Position numbers and translations under genes: made by a program. This document shows, piece after piece, positions 22,432 to 34,400 of a stretch of DNA of 64,000 nt (its first letter is position 1; every line of letters begins with the position of its first letter). Origin of the DNA: Pseudomonadota bacterium. Lineage in GTDB: Bacteria; Pseudomonadota; Gammaproteobacteria; Burkholderiales; Rhodocyclaceae. The stretch covers positions 19,818 through 83,817 of the forward strand of contig JAGTRU010000013.1 of NCBI GenBank assembly GCA_018261905.1, written 5' to 3'. Below the pieces are notes generated by a model. The model saw nothing but the letters and a program-made list of their open reading frames with translations, did no database searches and was not told the DNA's origin.

Positions 22432-25400
22432 ATGGACGCTGACAAAAAAGCAGGACAGGACTTGCGCGACGGAATGCGCAACCTGATCGAGCAGGAACTG
22501 CTGGCCAAGGTCAAGGCCCGGCGTCCGGTCGTCCCGGCGGTGCCGGCAGGGCCGGCCGCAGCCCCGGCGGCGGCCGCCGACCGGCGCCTGGAAGAGGATG
22601 TCGAACGCCTGGCGATCGCTGCCCTGGGGGTCCCGGCCGAGCGTTTCAATGCCCGGGAAAATCTGGCCAATTACGGCGTTGACTCGATCGCCATCACCGA
22701 ACTGATGGCCCAGATTTCCCGTTTTCTCGCCATCTCCATCGCGCCCACCACCTTCTTCGAAGCCAAGCATCTCAACGAACTGTGCGCCATCCTGCGCCGC
22801 CGCTACGGCCCGGCCATCGCCGCCCATTACGGCGCAGCGGCGGTCGTTGCGCCAAGCGTCCGGACCGTGCCGCCGGCGCCGGCACCGATCCTGACCAACC
22901 GGCCGGAGGAGGCCCGGCACGCTCCGCCGGTCATGGCGGCGGGGGGCCAGCCGGCCATGGCCAAGTGGTTGCAGCGGCATGGAGTGCACGCCGTAGCCGC
23001 CACTTTGGCGGTCGCCGAGCCGGCGGCGCTGGCCGCCGCCCCGGTGGCGATCATCGCCATGGCCGGGAAATTTCCGCAGAGTCCGGATCTCGAGACTTTC
23101 CGCGCGCACCTGCGGCAGGGCACCGACTGTATCGAGGAAATTCCCGCCAATCGCTGGGATTGGCGGGCGGTGTGGGGCGACCCGAAAAAGGGGTCGTACA
23201 GCAATGTCAAATACGGCGGCTTCGTGCCCGGCCACGACCTGTTCGATGCTGCCTTCTTCAATATTTCGCCGAAGGAAGCCGAGCTGATGGACCCTCAGCA
23301 CCGGCTGTTCATCGAATGCGTCTGGCAGTTGATCGAAAGTGCCGGCTACGCGCCCGGTGCCTTGGCCGGGCGCAAGGTGGGCATCTTTCTCGGCATCAAT
23401 CTGCAGGATTACGTCGATCTGGCGAATCGTCAGGGGCTGATGGAGGCGGTGCAGATGACCGGCCTCGGGCATGTCTTCTGCCCCAATCGGCTGTCCTTCC
23501 TGCTCGACGTGCATGGTCCCAGCCAGGTCATCGACACCGCCTGCTCGAGTTCCCTGGTGGCGGTGCACCGGGCGCTCATGAGTATCCGCCACGAGGGTTG
23601 CGAGATGGCCGTCGCCGGCGGCGCCAACCTGATGCTGACGGCGACCCAGCACATCATGTTCGCCAAGGTCGGGATGCTCAGCCCGAGCGGCCGTTGCCGG
23701 AGCTTTGCCGCCACTGCCGACGGCTACGCCCGGGCCGACGGGGTCGGCGCCATCCTCTTGAAACGCCTCGATCTCGCCGAGCGGGACGGCGATCGCATCC
23801 TGGCGGTGATCCGCGGTTCGGCCGAAAACCACGGCGGCGCGGCGAGTTCGCTGACCGCCCCGAATCCGCGGGCGCAGGCCGAGTTGATTATCGAGGCCCA
23901 TCGCCAGGCGGGGATCGACCCGCGCAGCGTCGGATTGATCGAGTGTCACGGCACCGGCACCCGGCTCGGCGACCCGATCGAAATCGAAGGCCTGAAAATG
24001 GCCTTCGCCGAACTCTACCGGGAACGCGGCCTGCCGCCGCCCAGCCAGCCCCATTGCGGCCTCGGTTCGGTCAAGTCGAATATCGGCCATGCCGAAACGG
24101 CGGCCGGCATCGCCGGTCTGATCAAGGTCGTGTTCGGCATGGCCGACGGCCTGCGCTACCAGAGCCTGCATTGCGCCGAGCCGAATCCGCTGATCGACCT
24201 GACCGACACCCCCTTTCAGCTCTTGGCGACGGCCCGGCCCTGGCCGCGGCCATTGGTCGACGGGCAGGAACTGCCGCGGCGGGCCGCTCTCAGTTCCTTC
24301 GGGGCGGGCGGCGCCAATGCCCACCTGGTGCTCGAGGAATATCGACCAGCCGCCGGGCCGGCCTGGCACCTCGCCGGCCCGGCGCTGATCCCGCTCTCGG
24401 CCCGCAACGCCGCCGGCCTGCGGGCGGTGGCCAGCGATCTGCTGGCCTGGCTGGGGCAGGGGGCAGAACAATTCGCCGGCCTGGCCTTCACCCTGCAGAC
24501 CGGGCGCGATGCCCTGCGCCACCGCCTGGCCTGCGTCGCGGCCGATGCCGCCGAGTTGGCCGAGCAACTGGCCGCTTATCTGGCCGGCGATAACAGCCGG
24601 GTTATCCTCGGGCAGGTGGCGCGGAGCACGGCCGACGTCCAGGACACTCTCCCGGCCGATCAGCTACCGCCGCTCGAACTGGCCCGCCGGTGGGTCGAAG
24701 GGGCGCCCGTCGACTGGCTGGCCGGCTGGCCGGGTAGTCCGCCGCAGCGCCTGCAGTTGCCGACCTATCCGTTCCAGCGTCAGGCTTTCTGGCTGCCGAC
24801 GGCGCTTCCCGCTGCCGCCCCGGGCGGCGGGCTCGAACTGCGGCCGGGTGAGCCCGGCTGTTATTTCCTGGAATTGACCGGCAAGGAATTCTTTCTCGCC
24901 GACCACCGGGTTAACGGCGTCCCCGTGCTGCCCGGTGTGGCCTATCTGGAAGTGGTCCGGCGGGCGGCCGTGGCGCATGGCCTGGACGATTTCTGTATCC
25001 GCCAGATGATCTGGCAAAAGCCCCTGGCGGTGACCGCGCCGGTCACCCTCGAAATCCGCTTGCTGGCCGACAGCGGCGCCTGGCCGCGGGTCGAGATGAG
25101 CAGCCGGGCGGCCGGCGGTCAGCGTCAGGTGCACGCCCAGGCCCGCCTGGCGGCGCGGGAGATTTTCGCCCGCCCGGTGCCCGGCATCGACAGCCTGCGC
25201 CCGGCGCAGCCGCAGGTCTTCGACCAGACGAGAATCTATCAGGCCTTCAGCGCCATCGGCCTCGACTACGGGCCGGCCCATCGCCTCCTGCACTCGCTGG
25301 CCGTCGGCCGCGATGCGGCGGGGCGGCCGCAGCTGCTCGGCGAACTGCGGCTGCCCGAGGAGAGCCGCGCCAGCCTGGACGCGTTCGGATTGCATCCCGG

Positions 25401-28400
25401 CCTGCTTGATGGCGCTTTCCAGGCCACCATTGGCCTTAGCCTGGGCCAGGCGGAAGCGGAAACGGCCTTGCCCTTCGCCCTCGACCGGGTCGAAATGCAT
25501 GCCCCCTGCGTGGCGCGGATGTGGGTCCTGGTGCGCCAGGCCGATCAGTCCACGGAAAACGCGGCGGTGCGCGCACTCGATCTCGACCTGTTCGATGAAG
25601 CGGGCGGCTGCTTGGTCAGCCTGCACGGCTTCAGTACCCGCCGCCTGGCGCCGGCCGCCGAGGTCGCGGAAAGTACGCTGATGTTCGCCGCCGACTGGCA
25701 GGAACTTCCGGCCGGCCCGGCACCCGCGGCGCCGGCGGTCTTTGCCCGGCGCCTCGCGGTGCTCGGCGCCGGGGCTGATCCGGGCGCGCTGGCCGCCGTG
25801 CTGCCGGCCTGGGAAAGCCAGGTGCTGGCGATCACCGGGGCGACCGACGAACAGCGTTTCGGCGCCGCCGCCGGGCATTTGCTGCACTTGTTGCAAGAGA
25901 TCGGCGGCGCCCGGCGCCCGGCCTCGCCGGTCTTGCTGCAGGTGCTGCTGGCGGCTGACCAGGCGGCCTTGTTCGGCGGTCTGGCCGGCATGCTGCAGAC
26001 GGCGCGCCTGGAATATCCCTGGCTCTGCGGCCAACTGTTGGCCGTCGAAACGCTCGGCGACAGCGCCGGGCTGGCCGCCCTGGCCCAGCGCGCCGGCGAA
26101 TTCCCCGAGATCGGCGAGTTTCGCCAGGTGGCGGGCCGGCTGTTCCGGCCGGCCTGGCGGGAGCTGGCGATGGACCGCCCGGTGGCGCGGCCGTGGCGCT
26201 CCGACGGCGTTTATCTGATCACCGGCGGAGCGGGCGGCATCGGTCGTCTGCTGGTCGGCGACATCCTTGCGCAGGCGCCAGACGCCCGCCTCATCGTGGT
26301 CGGACGTTCGGCGCCCGGCGGCGAGCTGGCGGACTGGCTGGCGGCCCGGCAAGCGGCCGGCGCCAAGCTCGATTATCGCGTCGCCGATCTCACCGACGGA
26401 GCCGTCGTGGAGGCGCTGATTGCCGCCCTGCGGCAGCAATACGGTCGTCTGCACGGCGTCATGCACGCCGCCGGGGTGATCTGCGATCAGCCGTTGCGGC
26501 AAAAAAGTTCGGTCGACCTGGACCGCGTCCTGGCCCCCAAGCTGGCCGGCACGCTGCATCTGGATCACGCCCTGGGCGACGGCGAGCTCGATTTCCTGGT
26601 GTTGTTCAGTTCGCTCAGCGGCGTCTTCGGCAATCCCGGGCAGGCCGATTACGCCGCCGCCAATGCCTTCCTCGACCGTTTTGCCGAGGCCCGCGAAGCC
26701 CGTCGGGCGGCCGGTTTGTGCCAGGGACGAACGGTCGCCATCGCCTGGCCGCTGTGGCGCCAGGGCGGCATGCGCATGGCGGCCGATGCCCGACGCCTGA
26801 TGCGGCAGAGTACCGGTCTCGGCGAACTCGACAGTGCGGCCGGGGTTGACGCCCTGGCCCGGGCGCTGGCCGGGGAAAGTGCCCGCCTGATGGTGCTGGC
26901 CGGCGATCCGCCGCGCCTCCGCCAGCGCGTTGCGGCGCTGCATCAGCCGGCGGCGCCATCGGCGCCGGCGCCGCTTTCAGCGGCCGTCGAGCCGGCCCTG
27001 GCCGGGCCGCTGCAGGCCGCTCTGATGCACAGCGTCAGCCGCCAGCTCAAGGTCGCCGAGAGCGATCTCGATCCGGATGTCGAGCTGACGGAATACGGTT
27101 TCGATTCGATCAGTTTCACCCAGTTGGCCAACGATCTGAACGAACGCCTCGGGCTCGAACTGACGCCCACCCTGTTTTTCGAATATCCCACCCTGGCTGG
27201 GCTCGGCGCCTGCCTGATGGCCGACCATGGCGCCGCCATCGCCGCCCGCCTGGGTCTCGTCGCGCCGCCGCTGGCGCCCAATATCGAGACGCCGCTGCCA
27301 CCGCCCGCGGCGCCGCTCCTGCCGCCGCCACCTCCGACCGTGCTGCCGCCGGGCGCCGCGGAGCCGATCGCCATCATCGGCCTGAGCGGCATCTTCCCGC
27401 AGGCGCCCGATCTCGAACAATTCTGGCAAAACCTGCTGGCCGGCCGCGACTGCATCAGCGAAGTGCCGGCCGAACGTTGGGACTGGCGCGACTGGTGGGG
27501 CGATCCGGCGACCCAGGCGGACCGCTGCAAGATCAAGTGGGGCGGTTTCATCGACGGCATGGCGGAATTCGACCCGGGGTTCTTCGGCCTCTCCGGCCCG
27601 GAAGCTCGCGCCATGGATCCGCAGCAGCGCCTGTTGCTGACCCAGACCTGGCGTTTGCTCGAAGGTGCCGGCTATGCGCCGCGCAGCCTGGCCGGCTCGC
27701 GCACCGGGGTCTTCATCGGCACCGCCGATACCGGTTACGGGCGGCTCGCCGCCGCTGCCGGGATGGGGGTCGAAGGCTATTCGATGACCGGTCTGGCGCC
27801 CTCGCTGGGGCCCAACCGGATCAGCTATTTCTTTGACTTCCACGGCCCCAGCGTTGCCGTCGAAACCGCCTGTTCGAGCGCCCTGGTCGCCATTCACCGG
27901 GCCATCGAGGCGATGCGCGGCGGCAGTTGCGACACGGCCATCGCCGGCGGCATCAATGCCCTGCTGTCGGCCGAGGCCTTCGTCGGCTTCAGCAAGGCCG
28001 GCATGCTGGCGCCGGACGGGCGGTGCAAACCCTTTTCGGCCGAGGCCGATGGCTATGCGCGCGGCGAGGGGGTCGGCCTGGTTTTCCTGAAGCCGCTGGC
28101 CGCCGCCGAGCGCGACGGCGACCGGATTCTCGGCGTCATCCGCGCCAGCCTGGAAAACCATGGCGGCCGCGCCGCTTCGCTGACCGCGCCCAATCCCCGG
28201 GCGCAGGCCGAACTGCTGCGCCAGACCTGGCGGCGGGCCGGGGTCGATCCGCGCACGGTGAGCTATATCGAAGCGCACGGCACCGGCACGCCCCTGGGCG
28301 ATCCCATCGAGATGGAAGCGCTGGGCGCCGCTTTCGCCGACCTCGAGCGCGAGGCCGAGGCGATCTACGGGCCGCAACCGACGGTGCCCTGCGCCATCGG

Positions 28401-31400
28401 CTCGGTGAAGTCGAATATCGGCCACCTCGAACTGGCGGCCGGCGTCGCCGGCCTGAGCAAGGTGCTGCTGCAGATGGCGCACGGCACGCTGGTGTCCACC
28501 CTGCATTGCACGACGCTCAATCCCTATCTGAAACTGGCCGACGGTCGTTTCCAGGTGGTGCGCGAAAACCGCCCCTGGGTTCGGCCGCGCGATGCCGCCG
28601 GGCGCGAATTGCCGCGTCGGGCCGGGGTCAGCAGTTTCGGCTTCGGCGGCAGCAACGCCCACCTGGTGGTCGAGGAATACCTGCCGCCGCCGGCCGCGGC
28701 GGCCGAATATCCGGTAACGCCGGCGCTGATCCTGCTGTCGGCGCGCACGGCCGAACAATTGGTGCAGTCGGCGCGGCAACTGGCGGCCGGCATCGACGAC
28801 CACATGGCGCTGGCCGAAATCGCCTGGACCCTGCAGGTCGGGCGCAACGCCATGGAACACCGGCTGGCCTTCGCGGCGAGCAGTCACGCCGAGTTGCGTC
28901 AGCGTCTGCTGGCTTTTGCCGAAGGGCGCAGCGAGCCGGGGATACATCTCGGCCAGGTCAAGGCCAACCGCGACACCCTGGCCATCATCGACGGCGACGA
29001 GGAAATGCGCCGGGCCGTGGCCAGCCTGCCGGCCCGTGGCAAGCACGACAGCCTACTGCAACTCTGGGTGCGCGGCTTGCTGGTCGATTGGCCCAGCCTG
29101 CTGAACGGCGCCCGCCGGCCGGCGCGGCTCATGCTGCCCGGTTATCCCTTTGCCCGGACCCGTTACTGGCCGGGCGAGGGGGCAGCTCAGCCCGCCAGCA
29201 GCACGGTGGTGGACGCGGTGCCGGCGCCGAAGGCGGCGGTGGACGCTGAAATTGCGCCGCTTGTCACCCCGGCAACGGAAATGCCGCCCGTTGCCGAACT
29301 TCCCGTGGATTCCGCCGCGAATCGGGTCGCCCGGGCGCTCGCCGCGCTGGTCGATATCGCCGCCCGCGTGCTGGAGGTTGAACCTGCGGTCCTCGAAGCC
29401 GATACCGAACTCGGTGAATACGGTTTCGATTCGATCACCATGACCGGTTTTGCCAGCCGGACCAATGCCGAACTGGGCCTTGCCCTGAGCCCGGCGGACT
29501 TTTTCGAATTCGCCACGCTGGCCCGCCTGGCCCGCCATATCGCCGCCGCCCCAGCATTCGCGGCGGTCACCCGCTCGCCGGGCGCCTTGCCGGCAGCGCG
29601 GATGGCCGCTTCGGCCGAGCGCCGCCTGCCGTTGTCCGAGCCGACCGATGATGCGGTAGCCATCGTCGGCATCAGTTGCCGCCTGCCGATGGCCATCGAT
29701 CTCGATGCTTTCTGGCAGAACCTGGTGGACGGCCGCGACTGCATCAGCGAAATCCCGGCCGAGCGCTGGGACTGGCGGGAAGTCTACGGTGACCCGAAAA
29801 AGGAGCCGACCAAGACCAATATCCGCTGGGCCGGCTTCATCGACGGCGTGTTCGAGTTCGATCCGCTGTTTTTCGGGATTTCGCCGCGCGAAGCCAAGCT
29901 GATGGATCCGCAGCAGCGCCTGCTGCTCACCCATGTCTGGAAGGCATTGGAAGATGCCGGGCACAATCCTCGTTCCTTCGCCGGCCGGGCGGTCGGCCTG
30001 TTCGTCGCCACTTCGTCGAGCGGCTATCGCGAAATGATCGGCGCCGATACCGGCGGCGAAGGCTATGTCGCGACCGGTGCCGTGCCCTCGGTCGGCCCCA
30101 ACCGGGTCAGCTATTTCCTCGACTGGCATGGCCCCAGCGAGCCGGTCGAAACCGCCTGCTCAAGTTCCCTGGTGGCGCTGCATCGCGCCCTGCAGGCGAT
30201 GCGCAACGGCGATTGCGAAATGGCCCTGGTCGGTGGCGTCAATACCATCGTCACACCGGAAGCCCATATCAATTTCGCCAAGGCCGGCATGCTGTCGCCG
30301 GACGGTCATTGCCACACTTTTTCGGCCGAGGCCAACGGTTACGCGCGGGGCGAGGGGGTTGGCATGATCGTCCTGCGCCGGCTGGCCGACGCGCAACGCG
30401 ACGGGGACCACATCTACGGCCTGGTCCGGGGGACGGCAATCAACCACGGCGGGCGGGCCAATTCGCTGACCGCGCCGAATACCGCCGCCCAGTCGGCGGT
30501 ACTCAAAGCGGCCTATCAACGAGCCGGGGTGGCGGCCGACAGCGTCGGCTACATCGAGGCGCACGGCACCGGCACGCCACTCGGCGACCCGGTCGAAATC
30601 AACGCCTTGAAGTCAGCTTTCCGCGACCTTGGCGTGCCGGCCGGGGCGACCGCGCATTGCGGCATCGGCGCCGTCAAGAGCAGTATCGGCCATCTCGAAC
30701 TGGCGGCCGGCATGGCCGGCATCATCAAGGTGCTGCTGCAGATGCGGCACCGCACGCTGGTGCGCAGCCTGCATTGCACCCCCCTGAATCCCTATATCGA
30801 TCTTGGCGGCAGCCCGTTTTTCATCGTCGGTGAAAACCAGCCGTGGCCCGCCTTGCTCGACGAAGATGGGCAGGAAATGCCGCGCCGGGCCGGGGTCAGC
30901 AGTTTCGGCTTCGGCGGGGTGAATGCCCACGTCGTGCTTGAGGAATATTTGCCGGCGCTCTCCGCCGAGCCGGTGCCCGAGCCTGGTCGGCCGCTCATCG
31001 TGCCCCTGTCGGCGCGCGACGAGACGCGCCTGGGCGAGCAGGTCGAGCAATTGCTGGCCGCCGTGCAGAGTGGCCGCTATGGCGAGGCGGATCTGCCCGA
31101 CCTGGCGTGGACCCTGCAAGTCGGTCGGGAAGCGATGAAATATCGCTTGGCCGTCGTCGTTTCCAGCCTCTCGGAACTGGCCGCCGAGTTGCAGGCCTGG
31201 CAGGCAGGGCAGGCGTGTTCGGTATGCAGCGCCCGGGTCGAAAGCGGCCTGCCCGCGGCCGTCAGGGCGCTGCCGGAAATGGCGGCGCAATGGGTGCGCG
31301 GCGCCGAAGTCGATTGGCCGGGGCTGGCCGGGGGCTCGCGTTGCCGACTCAGTCTGCCGAGCTACCCGTTCGCCCGCGATACCTACCGGATCGGGTCGGT

Positions 31401-34400
31401 CCCGGCCCCGTCCACGCCATCGCCGCTCCCGGCCAGCGCCGCGCTCGTGCGCCGGACGGGGGAAGGGGAGGCGCTGGTGACGCTCGATGCCCAGGCTTTC
31501 TATCTGCGCGATCACCGGGTCCAGGGCCAGCGCGTCCTGCCGGGCGCGCTGAGCGTCGAACTCGCCCGCCAGGCCCATGTTTTGCAACACGGCCCGGCGC
31601 CGCTGACGCTGACCCAGGTGGTCTGGCAGCAAGCGGTGACGGCGGGGGACGGGGCGCTGGTCATGCGCCTCGACCTGCTCGACGAACCAGCCGGCGACGC
31701 CGCGCCGAGCCGCTTCCAGCTTCGCGCCGGCAGCGCGCCGGGCGGTGTCGTCCATGTCCAGGGCCTGATCGGGCCGCTGACCGGCGCGCCGGCGCCGCAG
31801 CCGCTGGCCATCGACAGCTTGCGTCAACGTTGCCCGAATCCGGCGGGACGGGACTGGTTGTATGAGCGCTATGCGGCGCTCGGTCTCGATTACGGTCCGG
31901 CTTTCCGGGTGATCAGCGAACTGCATCTCGGTGCCGACGAGTTCCTCGCCCACCTCGAATTGCCGGCAGCGGCGGCAAGCAGCGAGACTTTCGGCATCCA
32001 CCCGGTATTGCTCGACGGTGCCTTCCAGGCCTGCCTGGGGCTTTTCGCGGCGCCCGGCGATGGGCCCGGCGCGGCCCGCGCCGCCTTGCCTTTCGTGCTC
32101 GAACAACTGCATTCCTATCGCCCGACGCCCGCGCAAATGTGGGTTCATGGTCGCCTGTTGCCGGGGCAGGGCGCGGTTCGCCGGATCGATCTCGATCTGG
32201 CGGATGCCGAGGGCCGGATCTGTCTCCAAGTCCGCGGCTTTTCGCTGCGCCTGCTCGCCCCGCAGCCGCTGAGCGTGCCGGCCGGGGCGCCCCTGGCGGG
32301 AGCGGCCCAGGCTTACCTGGCCGGCCTGGTGGCGGCCGAAGCGGCGCTGGCGGTGGAAGCCATCGAGCCGGAGGCGGCGCTCGAAGCCTACGGCATCGAT
32401 TCGATCATGATCACCCGCCTGACCGAACGTCTGGAGCAGGATTTCGGCAGCCTGCCGAAGACCCTGTTCTTCGAGTACCAGACGCTGGCGGCGCTGGCTG
32501 GATATTTCCTGGCCAACCATGCCGGACGCCTGGCGACGCTGTGCGGCAGCCAGGCCGAAATGCCAGCCACCGACATTGCCCGGGCGGCGGCGCCGGCCAG
32601 TTCTTCGGCCAGCCTTGCCGCCGATGAAGGCATTGCCATCATCGGTCTGGCCGGCCGTTACCCGGGCGCCAACAACCTCGAGGAATTCTGGGCCAATCTG
32701 GCGGCCGGGCACGACGCCATCAGCGAAGTGCCGCTCAGTCGCTGGGACCATAGCCGCTATTACGATCCGCAACGCGGCGTGCCGGGCAAGACCAACAGCA
32801 AATGGGGCGGTTTCATCGCCGATCACGATTGTTTCGATCCGCTGTTCTTCAACATGGCGCCGCGTGAAGCCGGCTACCTCGATCCGCAGGAACGCCTGTT
32901 CCTGCAATGTGCCTGGGAAACCCTGGAGGATGCCGGTTATACCCGCGCCAGCCTGGGCCGCGCCACGCCGCCGATGTCCGGCGCCAGTGTCGGTGTCTTT
33001 GTCGGTGTGATGTACGAGGAATACCAGTTGTACGGTGCCGAGAGCACGCAGCGCGGCGAACCGCTGGCCCTTTCCGGCAGTGCCGCGTCGATTGCCAACC
33101 GGGTCTCCTACTTCTGCAATTTTCACGGTCCCAGTCTGGCCGTGGACAGCATGTGTTCGTCCTCGCTGGCCGCCATCCACCTGGCCTGCGAAAGCCTGCG
33201 CGCCGGCAGTTGCGACGTGGCGCTGGCCGGTGGGGTCAATCTGACCCTGCATCCGAACAAGTACCTGGCCCTTGCCCAGGGGCGGTTCACCTCGAGCCAG
33301 GGGCGTTGTGAGAGTTTTGGCGAAGGCGGCGACGGCTATGTGCCGGGCGAAGGCGTCGGTGCCGCGCTGCTCAAGCCGCTGTCGCGGGCGGTGGCCGACG
33401 GCGACCGGATTTACGGGGTGATCCGCGCCTCGGCGCTCAATCACGGCGGCAAGACCAACGGCTACGCGGTGCCCAATCCGCAGGCCCAGACCGCCGTGAT
33501 CGAGCGGGCGCTGGCCCGGGCCCAGGTCGATCCGGAAGCGATCAGTTATATCGAGGCGCACGGCACCGGTACCCGGCTCGGCGATCCGATTGAAATTGCC
33601 GCGCTGACCCGGGCCTTCCGCAGCCGGACCGAGGCCAGGGGCTATTGCGCCATCGGTTCGGTCAAATCGAACATCGGCCACGCCGAAAGCGCCGCCGGCA
33701 TCGCCGGCCTGAGCAAGGTATTGCTGCAGATGCAGCATGGCCAGTTGGTGCCCTCGCTGCACAGCGCCCGGCTTAATCCGGGGATCGATTTCGCCACCAC
33801 GCCTTTCGTCGTCCAGCAACAACTTGCGCCCTGGCCGCGCCCGGTCGGAGGCGCCCGGCTGGCCGGGCTGTCGTCCTTCGGCGCCGGCGGCAGCAATGCC
33901 CATCTGCTGATCGAGGAATATGTCGCACCGCTTGCCGCGCCGTTGCCGGCGTTCAGCCTGGCTAACCCGGGTGTCTTTCCCTTTTCGGCGCGCGACGAGC
34001 GGGGGCTGCGGGAAGTGCTGCGGCGGATGCGGCAGGCGCTGGCCCGGCTTGACGACGCTGCCCTGCCGGCATTGGCCAATGGGCTGCAAGCCGGGCGCGA
34101 GGCTTTTGAACAACGCCTCGTGCTGTTGGCCACCGACCGCCGGAGCTTGCTGGAAGGCCTCGATGCCCAACTGCTCGCCGACGGTGGGCTGGCCGGTCGC
34201 GTCCATATGCCGCCCGCTTTCACTCTCTCTCTTGCTCAGGCCGGCGCGGTGCCAGCCCTGGCCCGCCAGTGGGCGGCGGGGCAGCCGGTCGATTGGGCGG
34301 GGTTGTGGCCGGCCGGGCCTCGGCCGCGCAAGATCAGCCTGCCGACCTATCCTTTTGCCCGCCAGCGCTGCTGGATTCCGGGGGCAGCGGAGGCGACGCC

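Noticed and set aside
27361..32520. Modules 8-9 as a classical dehydrating bimodule
   Set aside because: Such bimodules have a KR in the first half and a His-less KS0 in the second. Here there is no KR and KS9 has Cys and both His.
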